The position numbers and the translations under genes are program-made. Shown here piece after piece: positions 18,139-27,371 of a stretch of 64,000 bases of DNA; the stretch's first letter is position 1; each line of letters starts with the position of its first letter. Below the pieces are notes generated by a model that made no database searches, was not told the DNA's origin, and worked only from the letters and a program-made list of their open reading frames with translations. Source of the stretch: Streptomyces griseocarneus (GTDB lineage Bacteria > Actinomycetota > Actinomycetes > Streptomycetales > Streptomycetaceae); assembly GCA_003674045.1 (NCBI GenBank), contig PENC01000002.1:868001-932000 (forward strand), written 5' to 3'.

Positions 18139-19133
18139 CCGGGCAGCAGGACATCAATGACAAGGACGACCTCCTCGACTTCCCCGGTGCCCGGCGGTTG
18201 AAGGCCGCGGGCAAGGTCGCGCCGCCCTCGGCGGACGCCGTCGCCGCGGCGCTGGCCGCGGTACGGTCGGCGGCCGCCCGGACGCAAGGGGACGGGCCGG
18301 CCTTCGAGCTCGAACGGGAGCCGGTGGCCGCGGTCGTCCCGGTACGGACGTGGCGGCGGCGCCTGCCCGTGCTCGCCTCGGCGGCGGCGGTCGTGGTGGT
18401 CGCGCTGGGTGTCGCGTTCCAGCCCTGGTCGGACTCCGGGAACGCGCACGGCTCCCCGGCGGCGGAGCCGACGGCGGCGCAGGAGCGGGCGGGGACGGGG
18501 ACGGCGCCGTACTGGAAGGTGCGGACCTTCCAGTGGAACCGGAGAAGCGAGACGACCCAGCGGCCGGACGAGACGTACGAGACCCTCTGGCTGAGCCGGA
18601 ACGGCACGCGTGGGCAGTCCGGTGACGGTCCGGTCCAGGACTACCACTGGGGGGTGGGGGACATGGCCTACGTGATCTGCGGCAAGCCGGTCCCATGGGA
18701 CGCCGTCAACAGCCTGCCCACCGACCCTGCGGCGCTGCGGGACCAGCTCGCCGGAAAGGCCACCGGGGAGGAGACCACGGAGGGGCTCTTCGACGGCGTC
18801 GAGGAGCTGCTCACCCGGTCACCCGCCGAACCGCGCCTGCGCGCCGCGCTGTTCAAGGTCCTCACCGGGCTTCCCGGGGCGCGGGTGACGGAGCGGGTCA
18901 AGGACAGCACCGGGCGCACCGGCACGGCCGTCGACCTGGACGCCGGCACCTGGCGCCGACGGCTGATCGTCGACACCGGGACGTTCCACGTGCTGGAGGC
19001 CGTGGACACGGCGCGGAACGACGGCCTGCCGTGGGGATCGCAGAAGCTCCGGGCCGGGGACGTCCTCCACCGCACCATCTACCTCTCCGTCGGCCCCGCC
19101 TGGGAGGCGCCGAAGCCGATCCCGCACCCGTAG
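18135..19133 (+). CDS. CU044_5270 family membrane protein, sigma partner
   Basis: A 332-residue protein coupled to the sigma factor. Residues 1-75 are cytosolic and Ala rich (DLLDFPGARRLKAAGKVAPP), one transmembrane helix follows (RLPVLASAAAVVVVALGVAF), and the rest is extracytoplasmic with LPTDPAALRDQL and TGLPGARVTERVKDSTGRTG, the marks of the CU044_5270 family. These genes nearly always follow an ECF sigma gene in actinomycetes; an anti-sigma or stress-sensing role is inferred, but there is no classic zinc-binding anti-sigma motif (HxxxCxxC) in its N-terminus. Confidence 0.85.
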   Translation: MTGQQDINDKDDLLDFPGARRLKAAGKVAPPSADAVAAALAAVRSAAARTQGDGPAFELEREPVAAVVPVRTWRRRLPVLASAAAVVVVALGVAFQPWSDSGNAHGSPAAEPTAAQERAGTGTAPYWKVRTFQWNRRSETTQRPDETYETLWLSRNGTRGQSGDGPVQDYHWGVGDMAYVICGKPVPWDAVNSLPTDPAALRDQLAGKATGEETTEGLFDGVEELLTRSPAEPRLRAALFKVLTGLPGARVTERVKDSTGRTGTAVDLDAGTWRRRLIVDTGTFHVLEAVDTARNDGLPWGSQKLRAGDVLHRTIYLSVGPAWEAPKPIPHP

Positions 19134-19183
19134 CGGCTCAGCTCGGCGAACCTGTCGAACCTGATGAACCTGGCGAACCTGAT

Positions 19184-19213
19184 GAAGGGGCCCGCCCCCG
19201 TGCGGGCCCCTTC
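19184..19213. terminator. Bidirectional terminator hairpin
   Basis: Perfect 12-bp stem GAAGGGGCCCGC / GCGGGCCCCTTC with a 6-base loop, between the plus-strand CU044_5270 gene and the minus-strand ACP gene. Just before it, 19,147-19,185, is a tandem run of GAACCTG(T/A/G) units of 9-12 bases. Confidence 0.85.
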
Positions 19214-19235
19214 ACCGTTGCGGTGCTGCGGCCGG

Positions 19236-19487
19236 TTACGCCACCGCCACCCCGTTGATCAGTTCGAGCAGTGCCCGCGGGGTGTCCGCGTCCGTGACCG
19301 CGTCGTCCGAGAGCGGGATGCCCGACTCGCGCTCGATCGCCGCCGCGCTCTCCATCAGGGCGAGCGAGTCGTAGCCGAGTTCCTCGAAGGGCACGTCGAG
19401 GATGTCGCCGGTCAGGTCGACGCCGTCGTTCTCGCCCGCGCAGGCGATGAGGACGCGACGGAGGTCGTCGAGGGTCAGCTGTGCCAT
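19236..19487 (-). CDS. Type II PKS acyl carrier protein
   Basis: An 83-residue ACP. The phosphopantetheine Ser lies in LGYDSLALME (about residue 41), preceded by DLTGDILDVPFEE as in minimal-PKS ACPs. After loading of the 4'-phosphopantetheine arm (probably by the Sfp-type enzyme at 55,390) it carries the growing polyketide between KS-alpha and KS-beta. It is 11 bases after the KS-beta stop, completing the canonical KS-alpha/KS-beta/ACP order. RBS GAAGGGA precedes the ATG at 19,485-19,487. Confidence 0.95.
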   Translation of the reverse strand: MAQLTLDDLRRVLIACAGENDGVDLTGDILDVPFEELGYDSLALMESAAAIERESGIPLSDDAVTDADTPRALLELINGVAVA

Positions 19488-19498
19488 GGGAGTTCCCT

Positions 19499-20740
19499 TC
19501 ACGCAGTCGTGGGAGCGGTCACGACGACCGCCGAGTTAAAGCCGTGGCGGCCGCGGGCCACGACGAGTGCGGAGCGCAGCGCCGCCTCGCGCGGCCGGTC
19601 GACGACGAGGTCGAGGCCGTACGCCTCCGGGACGGAGGTCGTGTGCGCGGTGTGCGGGACGACCTGGTCGCGCAGGGCGAGCAGGGCGCTCGCCAGGTCG
19701 GCCGCGCCGCCGCCCGCCGCGAGGCGTCCCGTGAGGGACTTGGGCACGGTGACCGGGACGCCGCGTTCGCCGAAGACCGCGGCGAGTGCCTCCGCCTCCG
19801 CGCGGTCCGCGTCCGGGCGGCCCGCGCCGTCGGCGAAGACGACGTCGATGCCGTCCGGGGCCAGCCGGGCGTCGTCCAGGGCGAGTTCGATCGCCCGGCG
19901 CAGCCCGGGCGGGCGGCCGGAGCCGGGGGCCGGGTCGAAGGTGGCCGCGTAGCCGGTGATCTCGCCGTAGACGTGTGCGGCGCCGCGCTCGCGCGCGGAG
20001 TCGGCGTCCTCGGTGATCAGGATCGCGCCGCCCTCGCCGGGTACGTGGCCGCCGGCCCGGGTGTCGAAGGGCAGGTACGCCGCTTCCGGGTCGGTGGCGG
20101 TGCTGACGAGGCCGCCCGCGAGCTGGGAGGCGTAGCCCCAGGGATCGAGGGCCGAGTCGACGCCGCCGGTGAGGACGGCGCGGGTGCCCGCGCGGACGGT
20201 CCTGCGCGCGTGCCCGACCGCGTCCAGGCCGCCCGCCTGCTCGGTGACGATCGCGGCGCTGGGGCCGCGCATGCCGTTGCGGATGGAGATCTGGCCGGTG
20301 TTCACGGCGTAGAACCAGGCGAACGACTCGTAGACGCTGACGAATTCGGGGCCCTGGCTCCAGAGCTTGTGGAACTCGCGGTGGGTGAAGTCGAAGCCGC
20401 CCTGCGCGGTGGAGGTGGCCACGCCCAGGTCGTAGTCGGTGAGCGGGGAGTCCGGGCCGAGACCGGCGTCGGCCAGCGCCCAGTCGGCGGCGGCCAGCGC
20501 GTAGCGGGTGGAGACGTCGGTCTGGGGCAGCAGCCGGGAGGGCAGGTGGTCCTTGGCCTCGAAGTCCTGGATCTGCCCGGCGAGCTTCGACGCGTAGCGG
20601 GAGGCGTCGAAGCGGGTGAGCTCCGCGATGCCGTTCTCGCCCGCCAGCAGGGCCTTCCAGTACTCCTCGCGGCCGAGGCCGTTGGGCGCGGCCACGCCGA
20701 TGCCCGTGACGACGACCCGGGGTGTCGACGACGACGTCAT
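19499..20740 (-). CDS. Type II PKS ketosynthase beta / chain length factor
   Basis: A 413-residue KS homologue in which the active-site Cys is replaced by Gln: [12 protein letters not shown] instead of the DGCTSGLDA of its partner. This is the hallmark of the chain length factor, which pairs with KS-alpha, starts chains by malonyl-ACP decarboxylation and sets chain length. [20 protein letters not shown] is the normal N-terminus. The ATG overlaps the KS-alpha stop as ATGA, so the two subunits are made in equal amounts. Confidence 0.96.
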   Translation of the reverse strand: MTSSSTPRVVVTGIGVAAPNGLGREEYWKALLAGENGIAELTRFDASRYASKLAGQIQDFEAKDHLPSRLLPQTDVSTRYALAAADWALADAGLGPDSPLTDYDLGVATSTAQGGFDFTHREFHKLWSQGPEFVSVYESFAWFYAVNTGQISIRNGMRGPSAAIVTEQAGGLDAVGHARRTVRAGTRAVLTGGVDSALDPWGYASQLAGGLVSTATDPEAAYLPFDTRAGGHVPGEGGAILITEDADSARERGAAHVYGEITGYAATFDPAPGSGRPPGLRRAIELALDDARLAPDGIDVVFADGAGRPDADRAEAEALAAVFGERGVPVTVPKSLTGRLAAGGGAADLASALLALRDQVVPHTAHTTSVPEAYGLDLVVDRPREAALRSALVVARGRHGFNSAVVVTAPTTA

Positions 20741-22002
20741 GCGGCCACCTCCGGGCGGTGCAGCACCATGGCGCTCTGGAATCCGCCGAAGCCGCTGCCC
20801 ACCGTCAGGACGGTGTCGACACGCTGCTCGCGCGCGGTCAGCGGCACGTAGTCCAGATCGCACTCGGGGTCGGGGTTGTGCAGGTTCGCCGTCGGCGGGA
20901 CGACGCCGTGCTCGATGGCGAGCAGGGAGGCGGCGATCTCGACGGAGCCGATGGCCCCGAGCGAGTGGCCGACCATCGACTTGATGGAGCTGACCGGCAC
21001 GTCGTAGGCGTGCGAGCCGAGGCTGCGCTTGAACGCGGCCGTCTCGTGGCGGTCGTTCTGCTTGGTGCCCGAGCCGTGCGCGTTGACGTAGTCCACCGCC
21101 GTCGGGTCCAGCCGCGCCTCGTTCAGCGCGGCGCGGATGGCCTCGGCCATCTCACGGCCGTCCTTCTTCAGACCCGTCATGTGGTACGCGTTGCACCGCG
21201 TCGCGTAGCCACCGACCTCGGCGTAGATGCGGGCGCCGCGGGCCTTGGCCGCCTCGTACTCCTCCAGCACGAACATCGCCGAACCCTCGGCCAGCACAAA
21301 GCCGTTGCGGCTGCTGTCGAAGGGCCGGGAGGCGTGCGCGGCGTCGTCGTTGCGCGGCGTCGTCGCCTTGATCGCGTCGAAACAGGCCACGACGATCGGG
21401 GTGACCGGGGTGTCGGTGGCGCCCGCGAGGACGACGTCGGCGGAGCCCTCGCGGATCAGGGAGACGGCGTGGCCGACCGCGTCCAGGCCGGAGGTGCAGC
21501 CGTCGGAGACCATCGAGACGGGGCCCTCGGCACCCGCCTCCCAGGCCACCTCGGCGGGCATCACGCCGGGCGAGAGGTAGTCGAACATGTACGGCGAGAG
21601 GTGGGACGGGTCGACCAGCCAGTCCTTGCCGGAGTCCGACATCACCAGGTACTCGTTCTCCAGGCTCGTCGCGGAGGCGACGGCGCTGCCGAGGGTGACG
21701 GCGGTGCGGTACGGGTCGAGCCGGTCGCGTTCGAGGCCGCTGTCGGCCAGGGCCTCCCGGGTGCAGGCGACGGCGAACTGCGTGGCGCGGTCCATCCGGC
21801 GGATCTGCTGCGGGGTGAGGCCCTCGGCGGCGGGGTCGAAGTCGACCTCGCCCGCGACGCGGGAGCGGAACGGCGAGGCGTCGAAGAAGCTGATCTCCCG
21901 GGTGGCGGTGCGCCCCTCGCTGAGCAGGCTCCAGAACTCCTTGGTCCCGGACCCGCCCGGCGCGCGGACTCCGATGCCGGTGATCACCACGCGCCGGGTC
22001 AC
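20737..22002 (-). CDS. Type II PKS ketosynthase alpha
   Basis: A 421-residue catalytic ketosynthase. [20 protein letters not shown] is the usual start; the nucleophile is the Cys in [13 protein letters not shown], and the two histidines are in [12 protein letters not shown] and GHSLGAIG. It condenses malonyl units on the ACP as a heterodimer with KS-beta to make an aromatic polyketide chain. The start is a GTG after AGGA. Upstream, between this gene and the SnoaL-like gene, is a dispersed repeat at 22,065. KS-alpha/KS-beta/ACP form one minus-strand operon. Confidence 0.97.
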   Translation of the reverse strand: MTRRVVITGIGVRAPGGSGTKEFWSLLSEGRTATREISFFDASPFRSRVAGEVDFDPAAEGLTPQQIRRMDRATQFAVACTREALADSGLERDRLDPYRTAVTLGSAVASATSLENEYLVMSDSGKDWLVDPSHLSPYMFDYLSPGVMPAEVAWEAGAEGPVSMVSDGCTSGLDAVGHAVSLIREGSADVVLAGATDTPVTPIVVACFDAIKATTPRNDDAAHASRPFDSSRNGFVLAEGSAMFVLEEYEAAKARGARIYAEVGGYATRCNAYHMTGLKKDGREMAEAIRAALNEARLDPTAVDYVNAHGSGTKQNDRHETAAFKRSLGSHAYDVPVSSIKSMVGHSLGAIGSVEIAASLLAIEHGVVPPTANLHNPDPECDLDYVPLTAREQRVDTVLTVGSGFGGFQSAMVLHRPEVAA

Positions 22003-22064
22003 GGCGTGGTTCCTGCGGTGCTGTGCATGGTGGGTGAACTCCTCAGAGGGTTCTGGGCGGGCAT

Positions 22065-22183
22065 TGCTAAGCGCTTCGCTGGAAGTTCAGTACGTCATCC
22101 GCGGGTGCGTCGTGGCTGGTCGCGCAGTTCCCCGCGCCCCTTCGGGGCGCTGCCGAACCGCGCCGAACTTCGCCAGGCCCGCT
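22065..22183. repeat. Long dispersed repeat, copy 3 (pairs with 53,747)
   Basis: About 119 bases, TGCTAAGCGCTTCGCTGGAA... CAGTTCCCCGCGCCCC-TTC-GGGGCGC ... CCGCT. The 53,747-53,865 copy matches at roughly nine of ten positions, in the same orientation. It contains the GCGCCCC/GGGGCGC hairpin shared by all copies. It lies upstream of KS-alpha, downstream of the SnoaL-like gene. Confidence 0.85.
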
Positions 22184-22206
22184 GGGAAGCCGTTGCTGAA
22201 GAGGCG

Positions 22207-22638
22207 TCAGACGCCCGGGCGGAGGTCGTCGTAGTCGACGTGCCGGGACTTGAGGAGGACGGTCGTGCCGTCGGCCACGATCACGTCGTTGACGACGCAG
22301 CTGGGCCACATCTCGGGGCGGCTGCCGGGCCGGGTGCGCACGATCAGCGCGTAGACCGTGGACCGGATCGTGCCGTCGGCCTGCGGCTCCAGCAGGACCT
22401 GGCTGAAGTAGTGGCGGCGCTGCACCGGGTCGTTCTCGTACTTCTTGTTGAACTCCAGCAGCTCGGCGAGGATGCCTGCGCGGGTGCGGGCGGGCTCGGT
22501 GCCGGGGGTGTGCTGGAAGACGCCGTCCTCGGTGAACGTCCCGGCGTACTCCTCGAAGCGTCCGTTGTCCAGCGCCTGCATCTGGCGGGCGTAGAACTGG
22601 ATGACGCGGGAGTGCAGCCTCTCGTCGACCGCTTGCAC
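22207..22638 (-). CDS. SnoaL-like (NTF2-fold) polyketide accessory protein
   Basis: A 143-residue protein of the NTF2/SnoaL-like fold. LHSRVIQFYARQMQALDNG, the EYAGTFTEDGVFQHTPG motif and RHYFSQVLLEPQADGTIRST...VYALIVRT are the cone-shaped fold's helix and sheet. Such proteins act as cyclases, hydroxylases or small dehydratase-like partners in aromatic polyketide clusters; ActVI-A of the actinorhodin cluster is of this kind. The GTG at 22,636-22,638 follows a perfect AGGAGG at 8 bases, whereas the longer open frame has no such site. Confidence 0.8.
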   Translation of the reverse strand: MQAVDERLHSRVIQFYARQMQALDNGRFEEYAGTFTEDGVFQHTPGTEPARTRAGILAELLEFNKKYENDPVQRRHYFSQVLLEPQADGTIRSTVYALIVRTRPGSRPEMWPSCVVNDVIVADGTTVLLKSRHVDYDDLRPGV

Positions 22639-22771
22639 GTGCGGTGCCTCCTGGAAGCGAAGGGGTGAAGAAGGGGGCGAAGAAATCACGAACGGGGTGT
22701 GGGGGGTGCAGCGCCCCGCCGGGGTACGGGCATGGTGTGCCGTCGTCCCGGCGGGGCGGCCGCCGAGGGGG

Positions 22772-23272
22772 TCACGCGGCGCGGGTGCCCGAGATCGTGA
22801 CGTTGAAGGTCTCGATGAGGTTGCCGTTCAGGTCGTAGCGGCCGGAGATGCCGCTCGAGGTGAAGGAGTTGCCGGTCACCTTGCCCGCCTGGTCGGCGCG
22901 GATCTGGAAGAGGGCCTTGCCGTCGGGGCCGTAGATGTTGTGCTCCAGGTGGAAGGTGAAGGAGCCGTCGCGCTCCTCCTTCCAGGTGCCGGCGCCGTTG
23001 TAGGCGTGGTCCTCGGGGACCATCGTGAAGGTGCCGTCGGCCTTGAAGGTGAAGATCGGCTCGACGGGCTTGCCGTCGGCCGTGCCCTTCACCTTCCACA
23101 CGCCCACGAGCGAGTTGTGGGCGTCGGCCTGGGCGGCCACGTGGGCGACGGTCGCCTGGGCCGGCTCGGCGGCGACGGCGGCCGTGGCGCCGAGGCCGGC
23201 GACCGCGGCGACGACGGAGGCGGCGACGAGACCGGTGCGGGTGGCGGTGCGGCGGGCGAGGGAGATGCTCAT
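22772..23272 (-). CDS. Secreted lipocalin-like small protein
   Basis: A 166-residue exported protein. Residues 1-35 are a signal peptide (SLARRTATRTGLVAASVVAA...AVAAEP). The mature part has the start LVGVWKVKGTADGKPVEPIFTF and regularly spaced strands (TFTMVPED, GTWKEERDGSFTFHLEH, NGNLIETFNVTISG) as in small lipocalin/avidin-like beta barrels. It could bind a hydrophobic product outside the cell. AAAGGA precedes the ATG. It stands between the SnoaL-like and NmrA-like genes with a separate upstream region of palindromes and repeats. Confidence 0.7.
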   Translation of the reverse strand: MSISLARRTATRTGLVAASVVAAVAGLGATAAVAAEPAQATVAHVAAQADAHNSLVGVWKVKGTADGKPVEPIFTFKADGTFTMVPEDHAYNGAGTWKEERDGSFTFHLEHNIYGPDGKALFQIRADQAGKVTGNSFTSSGISGRYDLNGNLIETFNVTISGTRAA

Positions 23273-23359
23273 GCGAATGATCCTTTCGGAAGGGAACCGG
23301 GAGGCGGATGCCGCCGGTTCCTGGCGAAGAGGAGTCTCCTCACCACCCCTGGAGGCGCA

Positions 23360-23425
23360 TTCAAGCCGCGCTTGAACACTGTTGAACAAGGCTTCCGCAC
23401 AAGGCTTCCGCCCAAGGTTTCCCGA
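23360..23425. promoter_or_regulatory. Palindrome and 13-bp tandem repeats upstream of lipocalin-like gene
   Basis: A perfect palindrome TTCAAG-CCGCG-CTTGAA (23,360-23,376) is followed by three 13-base direct repeats, CAAGGCTTCCGCA, CAAGGCTTCCGCC and CAAGGTTTCCCGA (from 23,387). On the minus strand GTTCAA also recurs at 10-base spacing, somewhat like response-regulator or SARP direct-repeat boxes, though the spacing is one short. A regulator site is likely; which regulator is unknown. Confidence 0.5.
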
Positions 23426-23433
23426 AAAGGAAC

Positions 23434-23463
23434 GGCGGGCCCGGCATCAGCACCGGACCCGCC
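23434..23463 (-). terminator. Terminator hairpin after NmrA-like gene
   Basis: GGCGGGCCCGG (23,434-23,444) pairs with CCGGACCCGCC (23,453-23,463), one mismatch, 8-base loop, 52 bases past the stop of the minus-strand NmrA-like gene. Confidence 0.65.
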
Positions 23464-23515
23464 GCACGCATCACACATCACCCCACGTCTCGCCGAAGGC
23501 GTCGGATCAAACGCA

Positions 23516-24424
23516 TCACGCCTTCGGCGCGTTCGCCCGCACGAACTCCTCGACGGCCACCGGGACGATCTCCGGGTAGCGGTCGTTGTCGAGGGAGTCG
23601 AACTTCGCCTTGCCGGTCACCATGCCCCACTGGTACTGCAGCGCGACGTAGTCGAAGGGGTTGTCCGACTCCTTGGCGAGGCGCTCGATCTCCGCGCGCA
23701 GCTCGTCGGCCGTGCCGAGGGTGCGGAACTCGAAGCTCCGGCCCGTGGCGGCCTCGACGGCGGTGTGGAACTGCCGCATCGAGACGACCTCGCCGGCGAA
23801 GCGGACGGCACCGCCCGCGAGCGTCTCGTCCAGCACCGCTGCGGCGGTGTACGCGGCGGTGTCCGCGATGGAGGTGAGGTCCATCGGCTGGTCCGGGTCG
23901 CCCCAGTGGGAGAAGGTGCCCTGCTCGAAGTCGACGATCCCCATGAAGGCGATCATGACCTCCATGAAGGCTCCGTTGAGCACGGAGAGCACGGAGACCG
24001 GGGAGCCCGCGAGGCGCTCGGCGGCCCGCTTCCGCATGTCGATCATGAAGTTGTCTTCGTAGTCGAGCTTGAAGATGTCGATGGCGAAGTCCGAGGGGAC
24101 GAACCGGGAGACCCCGGCCTTCTCGGCGGCGCGCAGGAGGTTCTCCTGCCCGTCCGTGATCACCTCGGGGCCGCCCTGGACGGCGGAGACCACCGTGCGG
24201 ACGCCCTTGAGGGCCTCGGCCAGCTTGTCCACGTCGTCGGTGATGTCACCCTCGACGAGCTCCAGGCCACGGGCCTGCAGGGCGTCGAGCGCGGCCTTCT
24301 TCTCGCCGTCGATGCCGGGGCGGACCAGGGCGCGGACGGACGCGCCGCGGTCCAGCAGGTTCGCGGTGATCTGGCTGCCGAGCAGCCCGGTCGCGCCTGC
24401 CACCAGCACCTTGTTCTCTGCCAT
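23516..24424 (-). CDS. NmrA-like NAD(P)-binding aromatic reductase
   Basis: A 302-residue Rossmann-fold protein of the NmrA/atypical SDR group. VLVAGATGLLGSQIT is the GxxGxxG nucleotide-binding loop; ALVRPGID fits an NADP phosphate site; VVSAVQGGPEVITDGQENLL and RFVPSDFAIDIFKLD resemble plant phenylcoumaran/isoflavone-type reductases. In fungal and bacterial pathways such enzymes reduce aromatic alcohols or act on polyketide intermediates. ATG after GGAGAGAAC. Directly upstream is a triple 12-base repeat. Probable tailoring enzyme of the local polyketide cluster. Confidence 0.82.
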   Translation of the reverse strand: MAENKVLVAGATGLLGSQITANLLDRGASVRALVRPGIDGEKKAALDALQARGLELVEGDITDDVDKLAEALKGVRTVVSAVQGGPEVITDGQENLLRAAEKAGVSRFVPSDFAIDIFKLDYEDNFMIDMRKRAAERLAGSPVSVLSVLNGAFMEVMIAFMGIVDFEQGTFSHWGDPDQPMDLTSIADTAAYTAAAVLDETLAGGAVRFAGEVVSMRQFHTAVEAATGRSFEFRTLGTADELRAEIERLAKESDNPFDYVALQYQWGMVTGKAKFDSLDNDRYPEIVPVAVEEFVRANAPKA

Positions 24425-24473
24425 GTTCCGTTCTCTCCTCGTTCGACCGATCAACAGGGGTCGGTAAAAAGGT

Positions 24474-24509
24474 GGTTACTGCTGTGGTTACTGCTGTGAT
24501 TACTGACAA
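24474..24509. repeat. Three 12-bp tandem repeats upstream of NmrA-like gene
   Basis: GGTTACTGCTGT, GGTTACTGCTGT, GATTACTGACAA, end to end, 50-85 bases upstream of the NmrA-like start. On the minus strand this includes TTGTCA, a possible -35 element. A regulator site or slippage product. Confidence 0.65.
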
Positions 24510-24553
24510 GGCAGGGGGGCCGTACGGGGGCCGGTCCCCCTGCGGGGTGCCGC

Positions 24554-25537
24554 TCAGGGAATGAGCAGCGTCTTGCCGACGGTGGTCCGTGCCTCGACGG
24601 CGGCGTGGGCCGCCGCCGCCTCGGCGAGCGGGAAGCGCTGGCCGATGACGGCCTTGACGCGCCCGGCCACCGCCAGGTCCAGTACCTCGGTCACCAGCTC
24701 GCGGGCGAGCGCGGGGCGGTTCCAGATCTGGCCCGCCGTGAAGCCGGTGAGGGTGAGGCCGCGCCCCATCAGGTCCGGTACGCCGATGTCCACGGGCGTG
24801 CCGGACGAGAAGCCGTAGGTGACGTAGCGGCCGGTGCCGCCGGTGAGCAGCCCGAACGCGGCCTTGGAGAGAGCACCGCCGATGTGGTCGAAGACCACGT
24901 CCACGGTGCCGCCGAGCGCCGCGCGCACCTGCTGCTCCCAGCCCTCCGTCGAGTAGTCGGCGACGACGTCGGCGCCGAGCTCCTTGACGAGGGACAGCTT
25001 GTGGTCGCCCCGCGCCGTGCCGACCACCGTCTCGACGCCCGCGGCCTTGAGCAGCTGCACCAGCAGCGTGCCGACGGCGCCCGCCGCGGCCATGACGAGG
25101 ACGCGGTCGCCCGGGACGAGACGGCCCGCGCGGATCAGCCCGGCGGCCGTGCAGCCGTACCGGTAGAGCGCGAGGGCGTCCTCGGTGCCGAGACCGGCGG
25201 GGATCTCGATCACCGAGTCGGCGGGTACGGCGGCCCGCTCGGCGTACCCACCGGTGGCGACGGTGCTGGCGAGCACGCGCTTGCCGACCAGACCGGCGTG
25301 CTCGGGCGAGCCCACGGCGCTGACGGTGCCGGCGATCTCCTTGCCGAGGACGACGGGGAAGGGGGCGCCGCCGAGGACCCCGCCCATCCGGCCGGAGCGG
25401 ACCTGGGTCTCCAGGAACTGGACGCCGATCGCTGCCGCGTCGACCAGGACTTCGCCCGCGGCGGGCTTGGGGTCAGGGACCTCGGTCGGGCGGAGGTTTT
25501 CCGGGGGGCCGAATTTGTGCAGGAGTACTGCGCGCAC
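24554..25537 (-). CDS. MDR-family quinone/enoyl oxidoreductase
   Basis: A 327-residue medium-chain reductase of the zinc-independent quinone oxidoreductase type. KFGPPENLRPTEVPDPKPAA is the N-terminal catalytic fold; VLVMAAAGAVGTLLVQLLKAAG is the NADPH loop (AxxGxVG); DVVFDHIGGALSKAAF and the C-terminal TTVGKTLLIP are typical. Structural zinc cysteines are absent. In benzoisochromanequinone clusters related enzymes (ActVI-ORF2/ORF4) reduce the dihydropyran enoyl bond, so such a role is inferred here. GTG start after AAGGAG. Confidence 0.85.
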   Translation of the reverse strand: MRAVLLHKFGPPENLRPTEVPDPKPAAGEVLVDAAAIGVQFLETQVRSGRMGGVLGGAPFPVVLGKEIAGTVSAVGSPEHAGLVGKRVLASTVATGGYAERAAVPADSVIEIPAGLGTEDALALYRYGCTAAGLIRAGRLVPGDRVLVMAAAGAVGTLLVQLLKAAGVETVVGTARGDHKLSLVKELGADVVADYSTEGWEQQVRAALGGTVDVVFDHIGGALSKAAFGLLTGGTGRYVTYGFSSGTPVDIGVPDLMGRGLTLTGFTAGQIWNRPALARELVTEVLDLAVAGRVKAVIGQRFPLAEAAAAHAAVEARTTVGKTLLIP

Positions 25538-25589
25538 CGTGGGAACGCTCCTTGTGATGTTGGTATGTGGACGCTGGCGCGGTCGCTGC

Positions 25590-25645
25590 CGGCCGGTGGG
25601 GGCTTGTCGCGCAGTTCCCCGCGCCCCTTTGGGGCGCCCCCTTGT
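25590..25645. repeat. Dispersed intergenic repeat, copy 4 (short)
   Basis: CCGGTGGGGGCTTGTCGCGC followed by AGTTCCCCGCGCCCC and the hairpin partner GGGGCGC. It lies after the CocE-type gene. It shares the right-hand half of the long copies and the GGTGGGGGCTTGTCGC start with copy 6 at 60,253. Confidence 0.75.
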
Positions 25646-25670
25646 GGGGCCGGGACCATCGCGCCCCCCT

Positions 25671-27341
25671 TTACGGGGCGGGGATCACCGGCACCAGCAG
25701 GTGCGAGTCGTACTCGCCACCGCTGTGGATGATGTGGGCGCCGGCGTTCCGCGTGACGCGGTGGCCGGGGAGGACGTTCGTCATGAAGTCGCTGCCCTGG
25801 ACGATCAGTTCGAGGGACTCGCCCTCCTCGAAGAGGGTGGACGAGGGCCAGATCTCGATCTCCAGCGGCACCGGCACGCCGGGCTCCAGGCGCTCCTCGC
25901 GGTCGTGGGGGTGCCACGGCTGCGCGGGGGTGGACTTCTCGGGGTCGAGGGCCCGGTGGCTCGCGCGCAGCCAGCCGAGCGCGACCGGCCCGTTGTCGTA
26001 GAGCGCGAAGAAGGGGAACGGCACCGGCTCGCCCACACGGTCGAGCTTGCGCAGGACGACGAAGAGGTCCGCGTCGTCGGAGCCGTCCGCCTCCAGCCAC
26101 AGCCGCAGCTTGGCGTGGCCGGTGAGCCGCGTGCGCTCGGTGAAGACGTGGCGGAACCGGGCCCGGTTGTTCTCCCCCTGCGCCGGGTAGCGCAGGGCGG
26201 CCGCCGTCTCCGACGGCTTCTCCGAGAGGGCGGTCGTGACGGTGTCCAGGTACAGCGGGGTGTACTCGGTGCGGGCGATGGGCCACTCCGTCTCCGCGGT
26301 GAACGTGCCCACGGAGTGCTGCTCGCGCACCTCGGTGAGGACCTTCGGCCGGTCGGTCCAGCCGTTGTCGATGCCCTTGAGCGCCCACTCGAAGAAGAGC
26401 CGCTGGTTCTCCAGGCTCTCCGGCTCGTAGTAGTACTGCCAGGTCTTCCTGCCGTGCGCCTCCAGCCACTTCTGCCGCGACGAGATGCGCTTGTAGCCCT
26501 CCAGGGTGCCGCGGCCGTGCAGCCCCTGGTTCGACCAGCTGGCGACGACGTACGCGGGGACCTCGACCGCCTCCAGATCGGCGACCTTGGCCTGCCAGTA
26601 GCCGTCGTAGAAGGGGTGTTCCTTCGCGAGCGGCTCCAGGTCCTCCACGCGCGTCGAGGAGTAGCCGAGGCTCTTGCGGGCGAAGGTCTCCATGAAGCCG
26701 GTCTCGGGGATGCCGCCGTGGTAGGCGATGTCGCGGTAGAAGTCGGTCAGCCCCTCCCAGGGGTTGATCGCCGCGAGGTGCGGGGGCCGGGTCGCGGCGA
26801 CCCGCCACTGCGCGATGCTGAGGTAGGAGACACCGGACAGGCCGACCTTGCCGTTGGACCAGTCGCGGGTGCCCGCCCATTCGATGGCGTCGTGGAAGTC
26901 CCGCGCCTCCTGCTCGGAGGCCAGGGTGTAGTCGCCCTTGGTCCCCCATGTGCCGCGCGGGTCGACGTACATCACGGCGAAGCCGTTCGGGCACCAGAAC
27001 TGCGGGTCGGGCGCCTCGATCGCGCAGTACTGCGAGAGCTGCTCGTGGCGCACGCCGCTCGTCGCGCTGCGGCTGGGGGCGGTGGAGCGCCCGCCGTGCT
27101 TGCCGTACGGGCCCCAGGCGATCAGTACGGGCAGCGGTCCTTCGGCGTGCTCGGGGCGGTAGACGTTGGCGAGGAGCTCCGCGCCGTCCCGCGTGGGCAC
27201 GGCCACGTCGTAGTCGATGACCAGGCCGTTCTCGGTCACCGAACGGGGGTTGAAGCCGGGGTAGTTGCCGTCGGCGAGCGGGTTGGGCTCGCGGAAGGTC
27301 AGGCCGGGGTACACGGGAGGCTGCTCACTTGCGTGGGACAT
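25671..27341 (-). CDS. CocE/NonD-family hydrolase (X-Pro dipeptidyl-peptidase type)
   Basis: A 556-residue alpha/beta hydrolase. VPTRDGAELLANVYRPE and PVLIAWGPYGKHGG mark the N-terminal fold with the oxyanion Tyr; VMYVDPRGTWGTKGDYT follows; the nucleophile is the Ser in VGLSGVSYLS; the C-terminal jelly-roll has PGHRVTRNAGAHIIHSGG with the likely catalytic His region before it. The family includes cocaine esterase and beta-lactam acylases. With the upstream MFS exporter and MarR gene (30 and 5 base gaps) it forms an operon, so ester or amide hydrolysis linked to export or resistance is likely. Confidence 0.9.
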   Translation of the reverse strand: MSHASEQPPVYPGLTFREPNPLADGNYPGFNPRSVTENGLVIDYDVAVPTRDGAELLANVYRPEHAEGPLPVLIAWGPYGKHGGRSTAPSRSATSGVRHEQLSQYCAIEAPDPQFWCPNGFAVMYVDPRGTWGTKGDYTLASEQEARDFHDAIEWAGTRDWSNGKVGLSGVSYLSIAQWRVAATRPPHLAAINPWEGLTDFYRDIAYHGGIPETGFMETFARKSLGYSSTRVEDLEPLAKEHPFYDGYWQAKVADLEAVEVPAYVVASWSNQGLHGRGTLEGYKRISSRQKWLEAHGRKTWQYYYEPESLENQRLFFEWALKGIDNGWTDRPKVLTEVREQHSVGTFTAETEWPIARTEYTPLYLDTVTTALSEKPSETAAALRYPAQGENNRARFRHVFTERTRLTGHAKLRLWLEADGSDDADLFVVLRKLDRVGEPVPFPFFALYDNGPVALGWLRASHRALDPEKSTPAQPWHPHDREERLEPGVPVPLEIEIWPSSTLFEEGESLELIVQGSDFMTNVLPGHRVTRNAGAHIIHSGGEYDSHLLVPVIPAP

Positions 27342-27371
27342 GTGACGAACGCTCCTTGAAGGACGTGAGGT

